Source: Apus apus
Taxonomy: Eukaryota > Chordata > Aves > Apodiformes > Apodidae
Direction of reading: 5' to 3'
Length of the DNA: 64,000 nucleotides
Assembly (NCBI RefSeq): GCF_020740795.1
Contig: NC_067282.1
Span: forward strand, 152,506,858-152,570,857
Below the pieces are notes generated by a model, which did no database searches, was not told the DNA's origin, and saw only the letters and a list, made by a program, of their open reading frames with translations. Positions 51,208 to 63,886 of this stretch are shown in pieces (position 1 is the stretch's first letter; the number at the start of each line of letters is the position of its first letter). The translations under genes were made by a program, and so were the position numbers.

Positions 51208-53400
51208 ATTTCTTACTCCTCCTCCCTCTGAGGAATTCCTTCCCTTCCCTTCATTTGTTATCCAAAAGATCCAGAGCAGCTTGAACCAAAACCCATCCCA
51301 GCTGATTGGCTGCAGAAGAATCATCCCTCCTCCCTGAAGGAAGCGATGGAGAGGAGCATAATTTATAAGCTAATGAAGGTGATAAGACACCCAGAACTGA
51401 GTAACTGACACCTTCCTCCTTCCCCTGTTGACACATTTTTGTACATCATGGGCTTAGTTTTTATTCTTACTAGTTTTTATTATATTTTGTGTGCATGAAG
51501 ATGAGAGGAGAGTCTGAATAGAACTGCGAAGAGCCAGTTAGCTGCCTCCCTCCTCCCTCCCCCCATTCTGTCTACAGGACTTGCTGCTCTCCTCCTATTT
51601 GCTATCTCAGATCCAGGGGTTAGCAAACACCTGGAATTCCAGATTTGCAAAGGTTAAAACACGTTGCTTAGGATGGCTCCATAGGGCATTGTTTCCTCAC
51701 CACTGTTGCCCCGTGCCAAATATGTTTCTGGATTCCCTCCATCTTAAACTATTTCTAAGTGGGTTTCATTTAACCTAGTGACTGAAGTTTGAAAGAGATG
51801 GTAAGAAAGTTCATTAGCTGGAGATCTAAGAGGTAAACAAACTGGAAGGCAGTTCTTGATGCTAAGGTGAGGAATCCTATACTAAATATCCTTGTCAAAT
51901 ACATTGATAGCACTTAGTATTTTAATTAGAGATGGAATTAAGTGGGCAGTCATTTGTCCATCCTGTCCCCTCTTCCCATCATGCTGCTTTTCCTGTTGTT
52001 TGTGCAGTGCATGTTGGAGCAAATTGAACCTGTCCCTCAACGTGCAGCAGCTCCACTGACAGTGTTAGGAATATAGTGCAGGAACACTGGGTCTGTCCCT
52101 CGAGTCAGGCAAAGCCACCTCACCTCGACAGACAGAGACCACAGGTGGTGTAATATACCTTTGGAACAGAGACACTGGTCAAACATGACCTTCCCTTGAT
52201 TTTTGTTTACTCCAAGAGTTCCCAGACTTCCTCTGGAATTTGCTGCCTAAACTTTGCCAGGGCAGAGGTAGGATTTGTCTTCTCCCTTCTTGTCCAAAGA
52301 GGGCAATGATGATTTGGTACCAAACGTGATGAAGGGCTTTCAGGTTTTGAAGTACATGGTAATTTTTCTGAGTTTTTAAGATGATTTTTTTTAAAAGATT
52401 TTTTTTTTTTTTTTAAATGGCAAATTCTGGCTTCTTCAGGAAGGCCCTGCAAAGATGGTCTATGAATTAACTTGATAAGTTATCATGTTTTTTTAACCCT
52501 GGGTTGTGCAAGTTCTCGATTCCCTGAGTATTTTGATCTCTCTTCTAACCCTGCCTCTTTGCTTGGCTCCGGTGAGGACAAGAGTCATCCTCTGCTGGCT
52601 TGTGGTGAGCTGTGGGAACGTGGTGGTGTTTTGAGGGAGGAGGTGGCAGCCTCAGCAAATCATGGCTCTCCCCAGCAGGTGTGGTCAGCCTTGGTTTCTT
52701 TGAGGGCTTCCTCCTCCAATGAAGGACTTTTAATTTTAGTGAGAGGGAGACTGAAAAGTTTCTGTCCCTCCTTAGTGGGCTGTTCCTGTTTCTTGCTCTG
52801 TGGCTCCTGTGTGGAATTCATTCCAGTTCACCTTGTGCTTCAAGGTAGGCTTTCAAGCTGACTGACTGATAGCAGGCTCAGGGGAGGAAGGCACATCTCC
52901 CAACGCCGGCACCAGCACTCCAAGAGCATTAAGCGGCATGGGAGAGGTGAGGAAATGGGGTTTGGAGTCGAGGGTACTTTGCCTTAGAGACTGCAGTGGC
53001 CTGAGCATGGGTGGAAGCAGGGAGGCCAGACAGTCCTTTCCAAGCTATGTGCCTAAATACCAGCACTCTCCTGGTGAGGGAGGAACTATAGGCAGCTACA
53101 ACACTAATAGCACCCACATTGTGAGGGGGTGTGAAGTGTGGCTGAGCAGGGCACAAGGGCCTGGTTCCGTTGTCTTCTGGCCCTGGAGCAGCATTAACCT
53201 GCATCTGATTTCACTGCTTCCAAGGGGAGCAGGGAGCTCCAGGCAGTTTTCTCTTTCTCCATTCCTTGTGCTCCAAATGAAGGAGACTGCCAAGACTGGA
53301 AGAGGGTTTACTTCAGTTTGTGCAAAGGAGGTGGTGTGATCTCTCTCTTTTGTGACCAGCATTCAAAGATCACTCAAGCTGGTGTGATCTATAAAATAAA
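51208..53400 (+). other. GTPBP1 3' UTR and poly(A) signal
   Basis: A canonical AATAAA at 53395-53400 is followed by a T/G-rich stretch. That gives a 3' UTR of about 2.2 kb. T runs lie at 52384-52415. No repeat insertion is seen. Confidence 0.7.
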
Positions 53401-53419
53401 TTTTAAAAAAGTTTGTTCC

Positions 53420-54580
53420 AAGTTAAAGGATGTCTTGTTGCTTTTTGTTCCTCAGGAAAAACAGCAGTTGCTGCTTTCACACCAGGCCAAGCAGGTTTGC
53501 CTGGCACCATTCTCCTTTGTTGGCCACCAGAGGAGAGCTGTGGCTGAGCCTCTGCACAGCCCCAACAGCTTTTACTTTGCCCAAGTTGCCGTGCTTCTTA
53601 AGCTTAAGGTGGGTGTGGGTGAAGAGGTTCTAGAGCAATTTGGGTCCAAGGCTATCAGAGATACTTTGCTAGAGGTTGTTGCAGTTTTACCACAGCACTT
53701 TTACTGCCTGAACCAACTTGTGCTTCCCCCTGCCCTTGCAGTGTATTGGAACTCACAGTGGGACTCTGCAGGGCTTGGAATGGGCCCTGTGTCCTCAGTT
53801 GATTTGAAAGGTGTACCAAGGCTTCTCCTGCCCTGCATAGCCCTTTCACATATTAAGTCTTGGGCTGAGAGCTGGGGCATACACCCATGCAGCCCCTCTC
53901 CTCCTCTTGGAGATGGCTGATCCAGCCTTTCCCTACGATGGCCTTCTGGAGGGAGCTGCAAGGGCAGTCCTCCACACAGGCCTGCTTCCAGTGCATCCTG
54001 GTTAAGCAGACACCAGTGTGACCTTCCTCACATTCAAGCCAGTTAATTTTCCCCTTTTGCAGCTTTTTTTTTTTTATGTTCCAGAGTAACCTCCTCCTGG
54101 TGAGAGCATTTCCTTTCTACTTGCTCTTAGCTGCCTGCTAAGTAATTTATAGCCCATGTTCAGAAAAAAAGAGCAACACACAACTACCCTTAATTAATCA
54201 CTCCTCAGGGCCAAGCTGGGCTCTGCTCACAGCCATGATAAGGCAGAGGACAGACTGAAGCACAGAGATGCTTCAAGGTCATTGCAGAATGGACTGAGAA
54301 CAGCCATGGTCTCACAGACCTGTAAGTCATAAAAAACTGACATATTTTGGTTATAAGTATCCTAGCAAGTTTCTAAGAGTAGGGCTTGTTTTAGTCATTG
54401 CTCTAAGCAGCTTTTGCATCCCAGAACCTGCTTGATGACAAGGTGAAAGCTGTTGGCTCTAGTCAGGTTGGAAAATAACTTGCCATGAGCTCCATAAGAA
54501 AGCATCAAGTAGCTCTGCATCATTCCCACCAGCAGATTCACCTGCAAAATACTCAAAAAGCTCACAGCAGTTTTAATGTA
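53420..54580. other. Short gap between the GTPBP1 and SUN2 3' ends
   Basis: About 1.1 kb between the two converging poly(A) sites. A plus-strand open frame of 200 codons (53318-53920) crosses the GTPBP1 poly(A) signal and shows no family motif, so I treat it as chance. Nothing else is recognised. Confidence 0.5.
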
Positions 54581-55894
54581 ATTTATTTGTCTTGGTCTTT
54601 TTTTTTTCTTGCATAGGCATAAATTACAATCTGTTGATTAAAAAATAAAATGAACAAAACAGTGCAGCATTTGCAACAGGCTACAGCATCAAATACAAAC
54701 TCATCTCCCACCCATAACCATCTGCTTCTGCAGGGCTAATTCACAACAGGTGTGTGGGGCAAAGCAAGGAGGGAGAATAGAGGAGGGAAATGGAGAAAAT
54801 AAGAGAAATCTGCTCTGACAGCTGTTCCACATTTCTCCTGCTTCACCAGGCTCATCTGCATCAGCACAAGGATTAAATACCCTGGGCAGAGATGCACCAT
54901 GCTGAAGGAGCAGTTTTAGGTGCCCTCTTTTCCTCTACAGCTCAGGAGAGCAGCACAGCAACACTGCAGCTCAGTACTGCTGTCCACTTGGGGAGCTGAA
55001 AAACTACACATGACCTCAACACTGCCTTCCTGGGGTTCCTCGTGCAGTCAGCACAGTGAAGCCTCCAAAACCACTGCTGTCCTCTAGAGAAGAGCATAAG
55101 ACCCCAGGGTGACCTCTTACTTGTATCTCCAGGGGATTTGACCCCAGACCAGCAAAGACTTCCATCTCCAAAGGACAGAGCAAGCTCACAGTCTAAAGCC
55201 AAAAGCTCCATAGCTAGTGGTTAACACCCCCACAGAAGGAGCAGGGACCCCACTCCAATTCCTTTCTTGGGGAAAGAGGTCCCCCTTTCCCACCTCTCAC
55301 TGGCATGCCTCATGTACCAAGTGATGATGCACTGATGGCCCAACCCCCCAGGCCAGGGAGACAAATGAAGTAAGAAAAGGGGTTTTCCAGCCTCATGGCA
55401 ATGGCATTTGTTCCAGCAGCCAGAGAACCCCTAGGAAAGGGGGTGAGCTTCATCTTCTCTCTCTTCTTATCATTCATTTAAACACAGGAGCTGCTCAGCC
55501 GAGCCCAGAACAGGTCTAGACACTCATAAAAGCACAGCTCCGTGCATGCAGGGCACTCACGGACGTGACTGCAAGGCAAGCAGGCAGCTGTAGGCAAGTT
55601 TAAAATAACTTTGGCTGTGGATGCCAAGAATTAAGACTACACTCAATATAGGAGAGAATTTATCCTCACTGGATCTGGCTGTGGGACTGCCTTCTCCCAG
55701 CAGCAGGGCCTCCCAGCTCTGCAGGAGGCTCCAGGGTAATTTTAACCTGTTGGAGATGGGGTTGTGCCCTTTGGGCTTGCTTCCTTGCTCACTTGGAGCA
55801 AGGAGACCCCTCCAGAAGTGATGTGCTGTCATCAGCCTTGTCTATTCCAGCTGGCATGGAGAGAATCAGGGCTCAGTGTCTCTGCCCAACACAC

Positions 55895-56222
55895 AATGTC
55901 TGAAGGGGGCCTACAGGAAACCTGGGACAGGGCTTTTTACATGGGTGAGTAGTGAGAGGACAAGGAGCAATAGCTGGAAGCTTGAAGAGGGGAAATTCAG
56001 GTTGGACATTAGGAAGAAGTTCTTTCCTGGGAGGGTGTTGAGACACTGGCACAGGTTACCCAAAGAAGCTGTGGATGCCCCCTCCCTGGAAGTGTTCAAG
56101 GGCAGGTTGGATGGAGCCTTGAGCAACCTGGTCTAGCAGGAGGTGTCCCTGCCCATGCAGAGGGGATGGAACTAGATGGTCTTTAAGGTCCCTTCCAACC
56201 CAAACCATTCTATGATTCTACA
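55895..56222 (+). repeat. CR1 LINE copy within the SUN2 3' UTR
   Basis: Runs from 'gggggcctacaggaaacctg' through 'attcaggttggacattagga' and 'ccctccctggaagtgttcaa' to the terminus 'cccttccaacccaaaccatt' and 'ctatgattcta'. At about 330 bp it is one of the best preserved copies here. It lies antisense to SUN2. Confidence 0.96.
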
Positions 56223-57253
56223 ACAAGGCATGCTGAAGGGAGACATTTCTTCAGCCCCTCCTCTCTAGACCCCTCACCCTACAGCGCTTCAAGCACAGGC
56301 CAGAGCAGGAAGCAGTTTGTGGTGCTAGGGAAAGATGATGCCAGCATCAGACAATGTTGAAAGGCTAAACACGAGCCCTTTAGCTTTTCTTTCAACAAAA
56401 TGCAAGAAAAATGTGGAGGTTCTAAACACCATCCAAGAACATAAGCCAAACTGATTTCTGGAGGCAGCCAGAAGGTGCAGTGGCCAGATGGCCCTGGCAC
56501 TCCTCAGACAGGGAAGGTCCCTGTGCATCCTTCCTGCAGTTCCCTGCCATGGTTCCCCCCCATCACATGATGGGTACGTGCCCAATGCAGGCAGGACTCC
56601 CCATCCTGCTCCAGTATGGTCCTCAGCAGCCAGGGCTGGGGAGCAGAGAGATGCCAGTGAGGAAAAGGCAGGAGGGAAAGGGAGCCCTTCCAAGAGAAAG
56701 GAGGTCAGCCCATGCCAGCCATCTGCCATCAAGGACCAGAAGGTGACAGGGCTGCCACAGGTGCAGGGAAGCCCTGTTGCCCCCCCCAGGGAAAGCAGCA
56801 GCAACCCCTGGGGAAGGCAGCCTCCCCTCCACCCCATCTCCCACCCAAGAGCCTGCCAAGGCACGGAGAGAGTGGTGCAGAGCACCAGAGCAGCAGCTCC
56901 TGCTCACTGCCACCAGTCACCTATATACAGATGCAGCCTTGGGCAAGAGGCCACAGCCGCGCCTTGCGGTCTCAGAGGCACCTCTGGAGCAAGGACAGCA
57001 GGAGTGCACCCGGCACCCCACCGAGCCCACAGAGGACCTTGTCTCCCAGGTCCAACTACCAAGCTGCCAATTACACTTATTTTAAACAGCTCTGCTTACC
57101 TTGTTCTAGCTTATCCTACCGCACACACTATTCTCCTACTAAACGCAAGTTCTAGACCTCTCTGCATCTAAGCTGCTCTTTTGAGCAGCACCACATAAGC
57201 TTTCTCTGGTTAAGTAGAAAATGCATGGAAACAGTCTTTTTTTCCTTTGTTAC

Positions 57254-57425
57254 TAAAAAAAAAAAAAACAAACAACAAACCACAACAAACAAACAAAAAA
57301 ATCCACAAACAAAACCCAATACCCCAACTGGAAAATAACCCTCCCTCCCTGCCCCCCTTATTTAAAAAAACAAAAAAAGCCCCAACAAAACACAGAACAA
57401 AACCCAGAACAAAACCCAAAAGGGG
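57254..57425. repeat. A-rich low-complexity block
   Basis: Runs of A mixed with CAAAC-type units fill this stretch, with a C/T-rich island in the middle. It gives spurious lysine-rich and phenylalanine-rich open frames. Confidence 0.85.
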
Positions 57426-58220
57426 AAGCAGGCAACAGGAGTTTTCAATAGCATCATGAAGCTTAACACTGGAGAGCCAGCCCAGAAGGGGGGGCCAATA
57501 GCATCACCAAGACCCAACACAGCCACCAGCAGCAGGAGGGCTCACAAGGACAGCCACCAGCGCCGGGGCAGGCCCCACCACCACCACGTGCCGAACTTCT
57601 CCCCTCCTGCTGCCCCGAACCATTAAGTTTTATGTTAATACTTCATTAATACTGTCTTATTTCCCCTTTACCAGCCAAGCGTCGGAGGTCTGGAGAGTTT
57701 TACCTAAACCAACAGCAAGGCAGGAGAAATGACCCCACAAGAAGGGGAGAGACTTGACCACAACTGGTGGCTCCCACCTACTCGGGCAGCACCGAGCCGG
57801 TCACCGCGGTCCCGTACGCCACAACGTGCCCAAGCCCACGTGAAGCACATGGCAAAGTTACATACCCCTTTCCCAAGCCCCGGCACCATCAGAAAGGAGC
57901 AGGACAACGGGGAGGACAAGGGGCTGCGCAGACCCGATAAAAAAGTTAGCTTAAAAAGTTAAAACGTCCGACAGGTGCTGAAGACAAGCCAGGCTGCGCT
58001 AGGACCCACGTGGATGCTCTTGCCTTGCCACCCTGGTCCATGGAAGAGTGAAAGCCTCACCCCTTAAACACCAGCTCTTCTCCTCCCCAGAGGGGAGCAG
58101 CTTCCCAGGGAGGCTGCTGGCACATCCCAGGATTTCTACGTGCGAAGCGGCAAACCGGATGAATCCCCCCCTCCTGCTGTCGGCACCGGCAGCATCCTCA
58201 TCCCATGTGGGAGCTGGGGG

Positions 58221-61200
58221 TCAGTGTGCTGGCTCCCCGTGCACACGGAAACGGTAGATGCAGGTGTACTCAGGGTGACCCCAATTGCTCAGCACCCGGA
58301 GCTCCACCAGCTGGTATGTGTCCACTGCATCACCCTTGAGGAGAGGAGGAAGGAAAAACTTGAGCTTCTGAGAGCTCACGAGGGCTCGGAGACCCCAGGA
58401 GTCCCGTTATTCCTCTCTGGGTCAGGTGCTTCAAAAGCGAAGCACTTACCTCCAAGGAGAATGTTTGGATGGGGTTACCATCATGGCTGTAGGTGAACTG
58501 TCCAAGGAGATGCCCCTCCTCTTCACTCTCCTCTTTCAAGCCCTATGGGAGGGTCAGGGAGGCAGAAAGGGAGAACCAGGGGTGGTCAAAGAGGGAGAAC
58601 CAGAGGCAATGAGCACACCCAGGGTGGAAGGAGACACATGCACACTTGGCCCCTGCTCCTGCTCTTCCAGGCCAAAAAGGACAAGTGGGAATGGGAGCCA
58701 GTGGGGAAGGATGTGATGGAAGACCAGGAGTTACGCCTACTCCCAGTGTGCCCCAAAACCCTGGTACTCCCCCCGAGTACTGCTTCTTCCTCCTCTTCCA
58801 GGTAACACCCACCCCCAGAGCACCCCACAGCCAGGCAGGGGGCTTGCTAGCCCTCCCTCCAACACAGCAACCTCCAACCATGTCCCCCCCCACTTCTCCC
58901 TTAGGTCCTGATGAGGGCACTCACGTAGACAGCGAAGTCCTTGGGGGCACTGGGGATGGCCCCTTGGGGTGAGAGAGCTTTCGGGATGTGCTCCAGTGTC
59001 ACGGCCGTTGGGCGGATGATGGCAGAGAGGCGGATGACGACAAAGCCCTGGGACCCACGAAACGCCCAGCAGTTCCCAGGGTTGACGTCTGGCTACAAGT
59101 GTAGGAGCAAGACGCCAAAGTTTATCACCAGCACTGCCGTTTCTGCACGCACCACACACACACACACCCCCCACCCCCCCCAAACCTCAACAGCCCAAGA
59201 AAAGCCACCAAGCCCACGTGAGAACAAGCCCAGCCCCCTAAGGGGGGCGTGTCACCCCAAGCGTGCCCACCTGCAGGATGACACGGGGGGACTGTGACTG
59301 GTACCACAGGGGGATGCCAAACAAGCTCAGCAGCGCCGTCCGTGTCTCGTAAGTCTCAGAGCAGCGGGTGTTGATGACACTGGCCCCTGAGGTGGAGAGG
59401 GGACAGCAGAGGGTCAGCCCCATGGCAACCCTCCATAGGATGGCTGGCTCGTCCCAAGGAGACAAAGAGCTGCCCCCCACCTACCTGCTGATTCCAAGGC
59501 ATAGTCAACCATCCCCACACGGTCCTCACTGTAGCGCTTCAGGGCTTGATCAACGATAAGGTGGACTTGCTGTGGTGGGAGCAAAGAGCCTGAGAGGGGT
59601 GAAGGGACAGGGCGGGTGTCCTGCTCCCCACCTGCCTCCAGTCTCTGGGGACAGGGAGGACTCAAAGACCTTCCCAAAGAACAGTCAGGGGATGAATCAT
59701 CATGGCAAAAATGAGAGCACACGCACTTGGCTGGGAAGCCTCGTTAGAGGTTGCTAAAAATACAAAGCGCTGTGCAGTGAAGGGGCAGCACCCAGGCTCT
59801 CTGGGCTCGCCCATCCCAAAGGGCAGCCCAGCCCCAGATCTGCTGGTGGGTACCAGACAACCCAACAGCCCACCCCTATCCTCCCAGGCATCATCATCTG
59901 CTTGTCCCACCCTATCCCATGGGATCCCCATGTCAAACTGACACGGCAGTGGGAGCCAACCAGAGCATATCCAGGAGCTGGGACCCTGCAGCACTGCTCT
60001 GGGTCTAAACTTTACAGCATGCACAAAGCCTGCACAGGCTGCAAGGACTGCTAATCCTGCCTGATCCCTCCCTCCATAGGGAATTGCCAAACAACTCTTT
60101 CCAAAGCGAGCAGGCTCATTTTTTCCCCCTGGTGTCATTCTGTTTTTAAATGCTTTGTCCCACATGACTGCACAGCACTGCTGAAGGAGGGAGGTAAGCA
60201 AGATGCTCAACTCAAGGATGCCTTGCTGGCACCTGCCCCACTTCTGGGTGAAAGATGCACAAGCAGAAGACTGGATTTTAAGACAGCAGGAGCCTTGCAG
60301 ACATGTGGATATAGCCACCTACGATCCCTTCCAGGGCAGGGTGCAGGGACAGCCCAGGAGAGACTAGTGGCAAAGAAGGGATAGAGGAGTTTCAGGGCTG
60401 TTCTTGCCAGATAGGACGTGAGCCCTGGATCAACGTCCCAAGCTGTAAGGGCTGCCCCCATGGCTCAGCCATTTGTGCCAGTTCCCCACCACCCCACCCC
60501 ACACCTGTGGCTGCCACCATGTCCCCAGGGCTCAGCCCAGACCTCACCTCCTCTGTCACCCCTGCAGTCCCCCCTTGCTGCAGGGCCACTCCAATGCCAC
60601 CCTGAGCATCCCGTGCCGACAGCCTCCGGTCCTCCAGGACTTTGGCCAGGATCTTGTGCTCCAGGGCCTGGAGCTCTGCTTGCAAATCTTCCCGCTGGAA
60701 GACAAAGCTGGCAGCACCATCCCGCTGGGGCTGCAACAGGAACCGGCTGATCCACGCCGGGAACTGTGCTTCCACCTGAAACAGTGGGGAGGGAGCTGAG
60801 CCCCGGGGCAGGGACCCTCGAGCCTCCCTCTGCCAGGGGAACAGGTTGGGGATCGAGGACTCACGTCAGCCCGCACCACCTTCAGCTGCTCCAGCATCCC
60901 CTCCACGTGCTTCCCCATCACCTCCTGGTCTGACTTGAGGCCAGCCAACTCTCTCCTCAGTGCTGCCACCTCCTGCTCCAGCTTGCCCACCTCCTGCTGG
61001 AAGCTGCCTTGCAGGCCCTCCTGCACCGAGCTGGACCAGGAGAAAGACAACAAAAGAGTGCACCAATAGCTCAGCTTCCCTCTGCAAACACGAGGGGAAA
61101 GCTTCATGCCCCATCACCTAGGCTCAAGCCTCTCTCCAGCCTCAAATGCTTTTACTTCCTGTGGCAATGGCCTCTTCTACTGCATCCCATGGGAGAGCAT

Positions 61201-63886
61201 CCCCAGCTCACCCCTCGGCTGAAGGGCCACACTCCCCAGGGTGATGCAAATGTTGGTGGTGAATGTCATTTGCTGTGATGGCCCTTTGAGCCCTGCTACC
61301 AGCCAGGACACTTTCTTGCCGACATTCCCACATATCCATCCCTCTCTTTCCACCCACGACTGCACCTCTCAACCTCTCCTTTGCCCCGAGCAAACCAGAC
61401 TTGGCAACCCCTCCCTAACCCTCGACCTGTCTCCGCCTGCACCCAACCGAGCCGTGGCTCTGCCCAGCCAGCCAGTGTTACCTCTGCCATTCTGAGTTCA
61501 GCTTCAGCACGCGCGCCTCCATCTCCTGCCAGAAGAAGGGACAGAAGGTGAGATCTGTGATGCCAGTGGCGAGGATGCCCTTCCCGCACGCTCAGCCCCT
61601 TACCTGAGAGGCTTGTGCCATCTTCCCCAGGCGCCCGTCTAAATCCCTCTGCACCTGGGCTCGGAGGGCATCCAGCTCACCCTGCAGGGTGAAGAACAGG
61701 AAGGGAGAACATCAGATGCTGACCCTGCATGCCCCCATCTCCCCACATGCCCCCCACGCTCCTCACCTGGATGAGGCTGGTCACATCAGCACGGAGATGC
61801 TCCTTCAGCCCCACGTGCCGGCGGCTCACCAGCCCCTCCAGCAGTGTCAGGATGTCCCCCGGCGGGGGCTCTCCCCCTGCCGACACTGCTGCTGCCCCCT
61901 GCCGCAGCTCCCACCGCGAGACCTCGGCCTCCAGTGCCTCAAAGCGCTTCTCCAGGGCCTGGAAGCGAACCCAGAGCCGGTGCTCCCCCTGCAGTGGCAA
62001 AGGCAGGGCATGATGCAAATCCCCAGGGAGCTGTGGAACCCCAGGGGGCTGCCTGCTCCACTGGTATCCCTGCAAAGGTGACCCAGGCCACACAGTCCCC
62101 AGGGTGAGTGGCACCTTATTAATCTGCTGCTTCTCGGGAGAGGGCAGATGTTGCCCCTGCTCCAGCCCTGGGACACCCTGAGAGTGAGATGGTCAAAAGG
62201 GGATCCATTTCCACCAGCATGCAGCCACTATCTGTACTGTCCTCCACCACTTGCCCATCCCCTGGAAGGGCTCCTTCAGCCATGGACCACGCTGTCCTGG
62301 CTCTCCACATGCAGTGCCCACCCCACCTGGGCCACCACCACCCCTTTGCTGAGACTTACCTGGTCCAACACAGTCAGGTCCCCTCCTGCAGGCACATCAG
62401 TGGAGGAAAGTTTTCCAGCTCCCCACCATGGGAACACAGGGAGGCTGAGTGTTGACAGCCCATACGGGTAGAAGTACCAAGCCCCTGGGCACACAGGGAG
62501 ACAAGATGGTTAAACAGCAGGCCAGTAATGGATCATACCAGGGGAGAGGGCAGACTGCCAAGGCTCAGCCATCAGCATCACTTGGAGTCACCAGTAGGCC
62601 CCAGCACAGGAGTGCAGATGCACCAGGGTATCACGAGTCATGAGCACTTGAGTGCAGAGCCCTCCCATCCCCCCAGTATGGCACTGGGATGCTCTGCACT
62701 GCCCCCGACCTCAGGGCAACAGATTGAGCTGGGCCCACTCACCGTAGGCAGCAGCAGCAAGGAGCAGGAGGAGCAGCAGCAGCAGCAGCAGCAGCAGCGA
62801 CCTCTTCAGCCACGGGTAGCGCCTGGAGTGAGAAGAAAGAGATGTCTGTAGGACAGCAGCCGACTTCCCCCACCACAGCACTCCCCGGGATGGGGGCCAG
62901 AGGGAAAGCAAAGCCCAGCTGGGCTTTGGCACAAGACACCCAACCCACATGTGCTGGGCTCTGCAGGGCACTCCCTTCCTAGAGTCCTGCAGGTTTTCCC
63001 CACACCTCCCCCATCCTGGTGTTCTGCCACCACACTCACCTGGAGAAGGGGACACTGCCAAGGCGGGGAGCTGTGCCGGTGAGGCGGTGCCAGGCAGCTG
63101 CCAGCCCCGAGAAGAGCCACCCCACGAATCGCACTGCCAGGAGAGAAAGCAAGCCTCAGGAGGGGTCCCAGTAGAGATCATAGAACGGTTTGGGTTGGGA
63201 GGGACCTTAAAGATCATCTAGTTCCATCCCCCCTGCATGGGCAGGGACACCTCCCACTAGACCAGGTTGCTCCAAGCCCCATCCAACATGGCCTTGAACA
63301 CTTCCAGGGAGGGGGCACCCACAGCTTCTCCGGGCAACCTGTGCCAGTGTCTCACCACACTTGCAATCAAAAATTTCTTCCTCAAATCTCATATAAATCT
63401 ATCCTCTTTCAGTTTGAAACTGTTCTCCCCTGTCCTGTCACTAAATGCCCTTGTAAAAATTCCCCTCCCCAGCTTTCCTGTAGGCCTCCTTCAGGTACTG
63501 GAAGGCCACTATAAGGTCTGCCTGGAGCCTTCTCTTCTCCAGGTTCAACAAACCCAACTCTCTCAGCCTGTCTCCATAGCAAGGGTGCTCCAGCCCTCTG
63601 ATCATCCTTGTGGATGATCCTCCTCTGGACCTGCTCCAACAGCTCCATGTCCTTCTTATGTCCCCTTCATCCCCAAGGATGATCAAGCAGGGAGATAAAA
63701 CACCTCCACCCAATTAGGGAACAGCACATGAGGGAAGATGCTGGCAAGGAAGAAAGGTGCTGCTAGAAACACCCCCACCAGCCCCCTCACCTGGGGAGGT
63801 GAGCACCTGCCAGAGGAAGGAGCCCACACGGGAGGCTGCAGTCCTCAGCCGTGACCCAGAGCTGCTCTGGCCTGAGTAAAAGTGAC
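58221..63886 (-). CDS. SUN2: SUN domain-containing protein 2 (LINC complex), N-terminus beyond window
   Basis: Fourteen minus-strand exons join in phase: 63886-63791, 63133-63040, 62822-62743, 62484-62360, 61988-61767, 61681-61604, 61525-61482, 61030-60865, 60775-60548, 59569-59485, 59386-59271, 59092-58925, 58542-58450 and 58334-58221. In order they give the end of the nucleoplasmic part, a leucine-only membrane helix (13 Leu plus AAAAYG), the conserved AWYFYPYGLSTL, luminal coiled coils (about 61030-61988) and the SUN domain. The SUN domain keeps the KASH-bonding Cys (NTRCSETYET, human C563), the KASH lid (LFGIPLWYQSQSPR), the C601/C705 pair (PGNCWAF and EYTCIYRF), His628 (TLEHIPKAL) and the end RFRVHGEPAH. 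SUN2 trimers in the inner nuclear membrane bind nesprin KASH tails and couple the lamina to the cytoskeleton. Human has about 150 further N-terminal residues, off the right edge. Confidence 0.97.
62743..62822 (-). other. SUN2: SUN2 transmembrane exon with CTG repeat
   Basis: This exon encodes RYPWLKRS, thirteen leucines and AAAAY. The leucines are coded almost entirely by CTG, seen on the plus strand as a CAG run near 62773-62799. Human SUN2 has a mixed helix here (FLLPLLLLTCLTYG). The flanking exons match well, so this is the true membrane segment, reshaped by repeat expansion. The intron phases fit on both sides. Confidence 0.9.
63176..63665 (-). repeat. CR1 LINE copy in a SUN2 intron
   Basis: Starts 'gatcatagaacggtttgggt' and runs through 'ttgctccaagccccatccaa', 'tgtgccagtgtctcaccaca', 'actggaaggccactataagg' and 'tgtccatagcaagggtgctc'-like sequence to 'ctgctccaacagctccatgt'. 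It is about 490 bp, the longest CR1 copy in the window, and lies between the exons at 63040 and 63791, sense to SUN2. Confidence 0.96.

Larger units (their letters stand above)
54582..58220 (-). other. SUN2 3' UTR (inferred) with poly(A) signal
   Basis: The nearest canonical AATAAA on the minus strand is at 54587-54582, which would give a long 3' UTR of about 3.6 kb. It contains a CR1 copy in antisense and an A-rich low-complexity block at 57254-57425. Shorter forms using variant signals cannot be excluded. Confidence 0.5.

Noticed and set aside
53318-53920. Plus-strand frame of 200 codons after GTPBP1
   Set aside because: It runs through the GTPBP1 poly(A) signal (read as KINFKK), starts at a weak ATG in the UTR and has no recognisable domain.
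56488-57171. Plus-strand frame of 227 codons antisense to the SUN2 3' UTR
   Set aside because: Pro/Ser/Arg-rich chance frame in C-rich DNA. Two other frames are also open over the same bases.
62115-62126. Possible 4-codon microexon (QINK) in SUN2
   Set aside because: Weak acceptor and donor. The neighbouring exons at 62360 and 61988 already join in phase and match the human protein without it.
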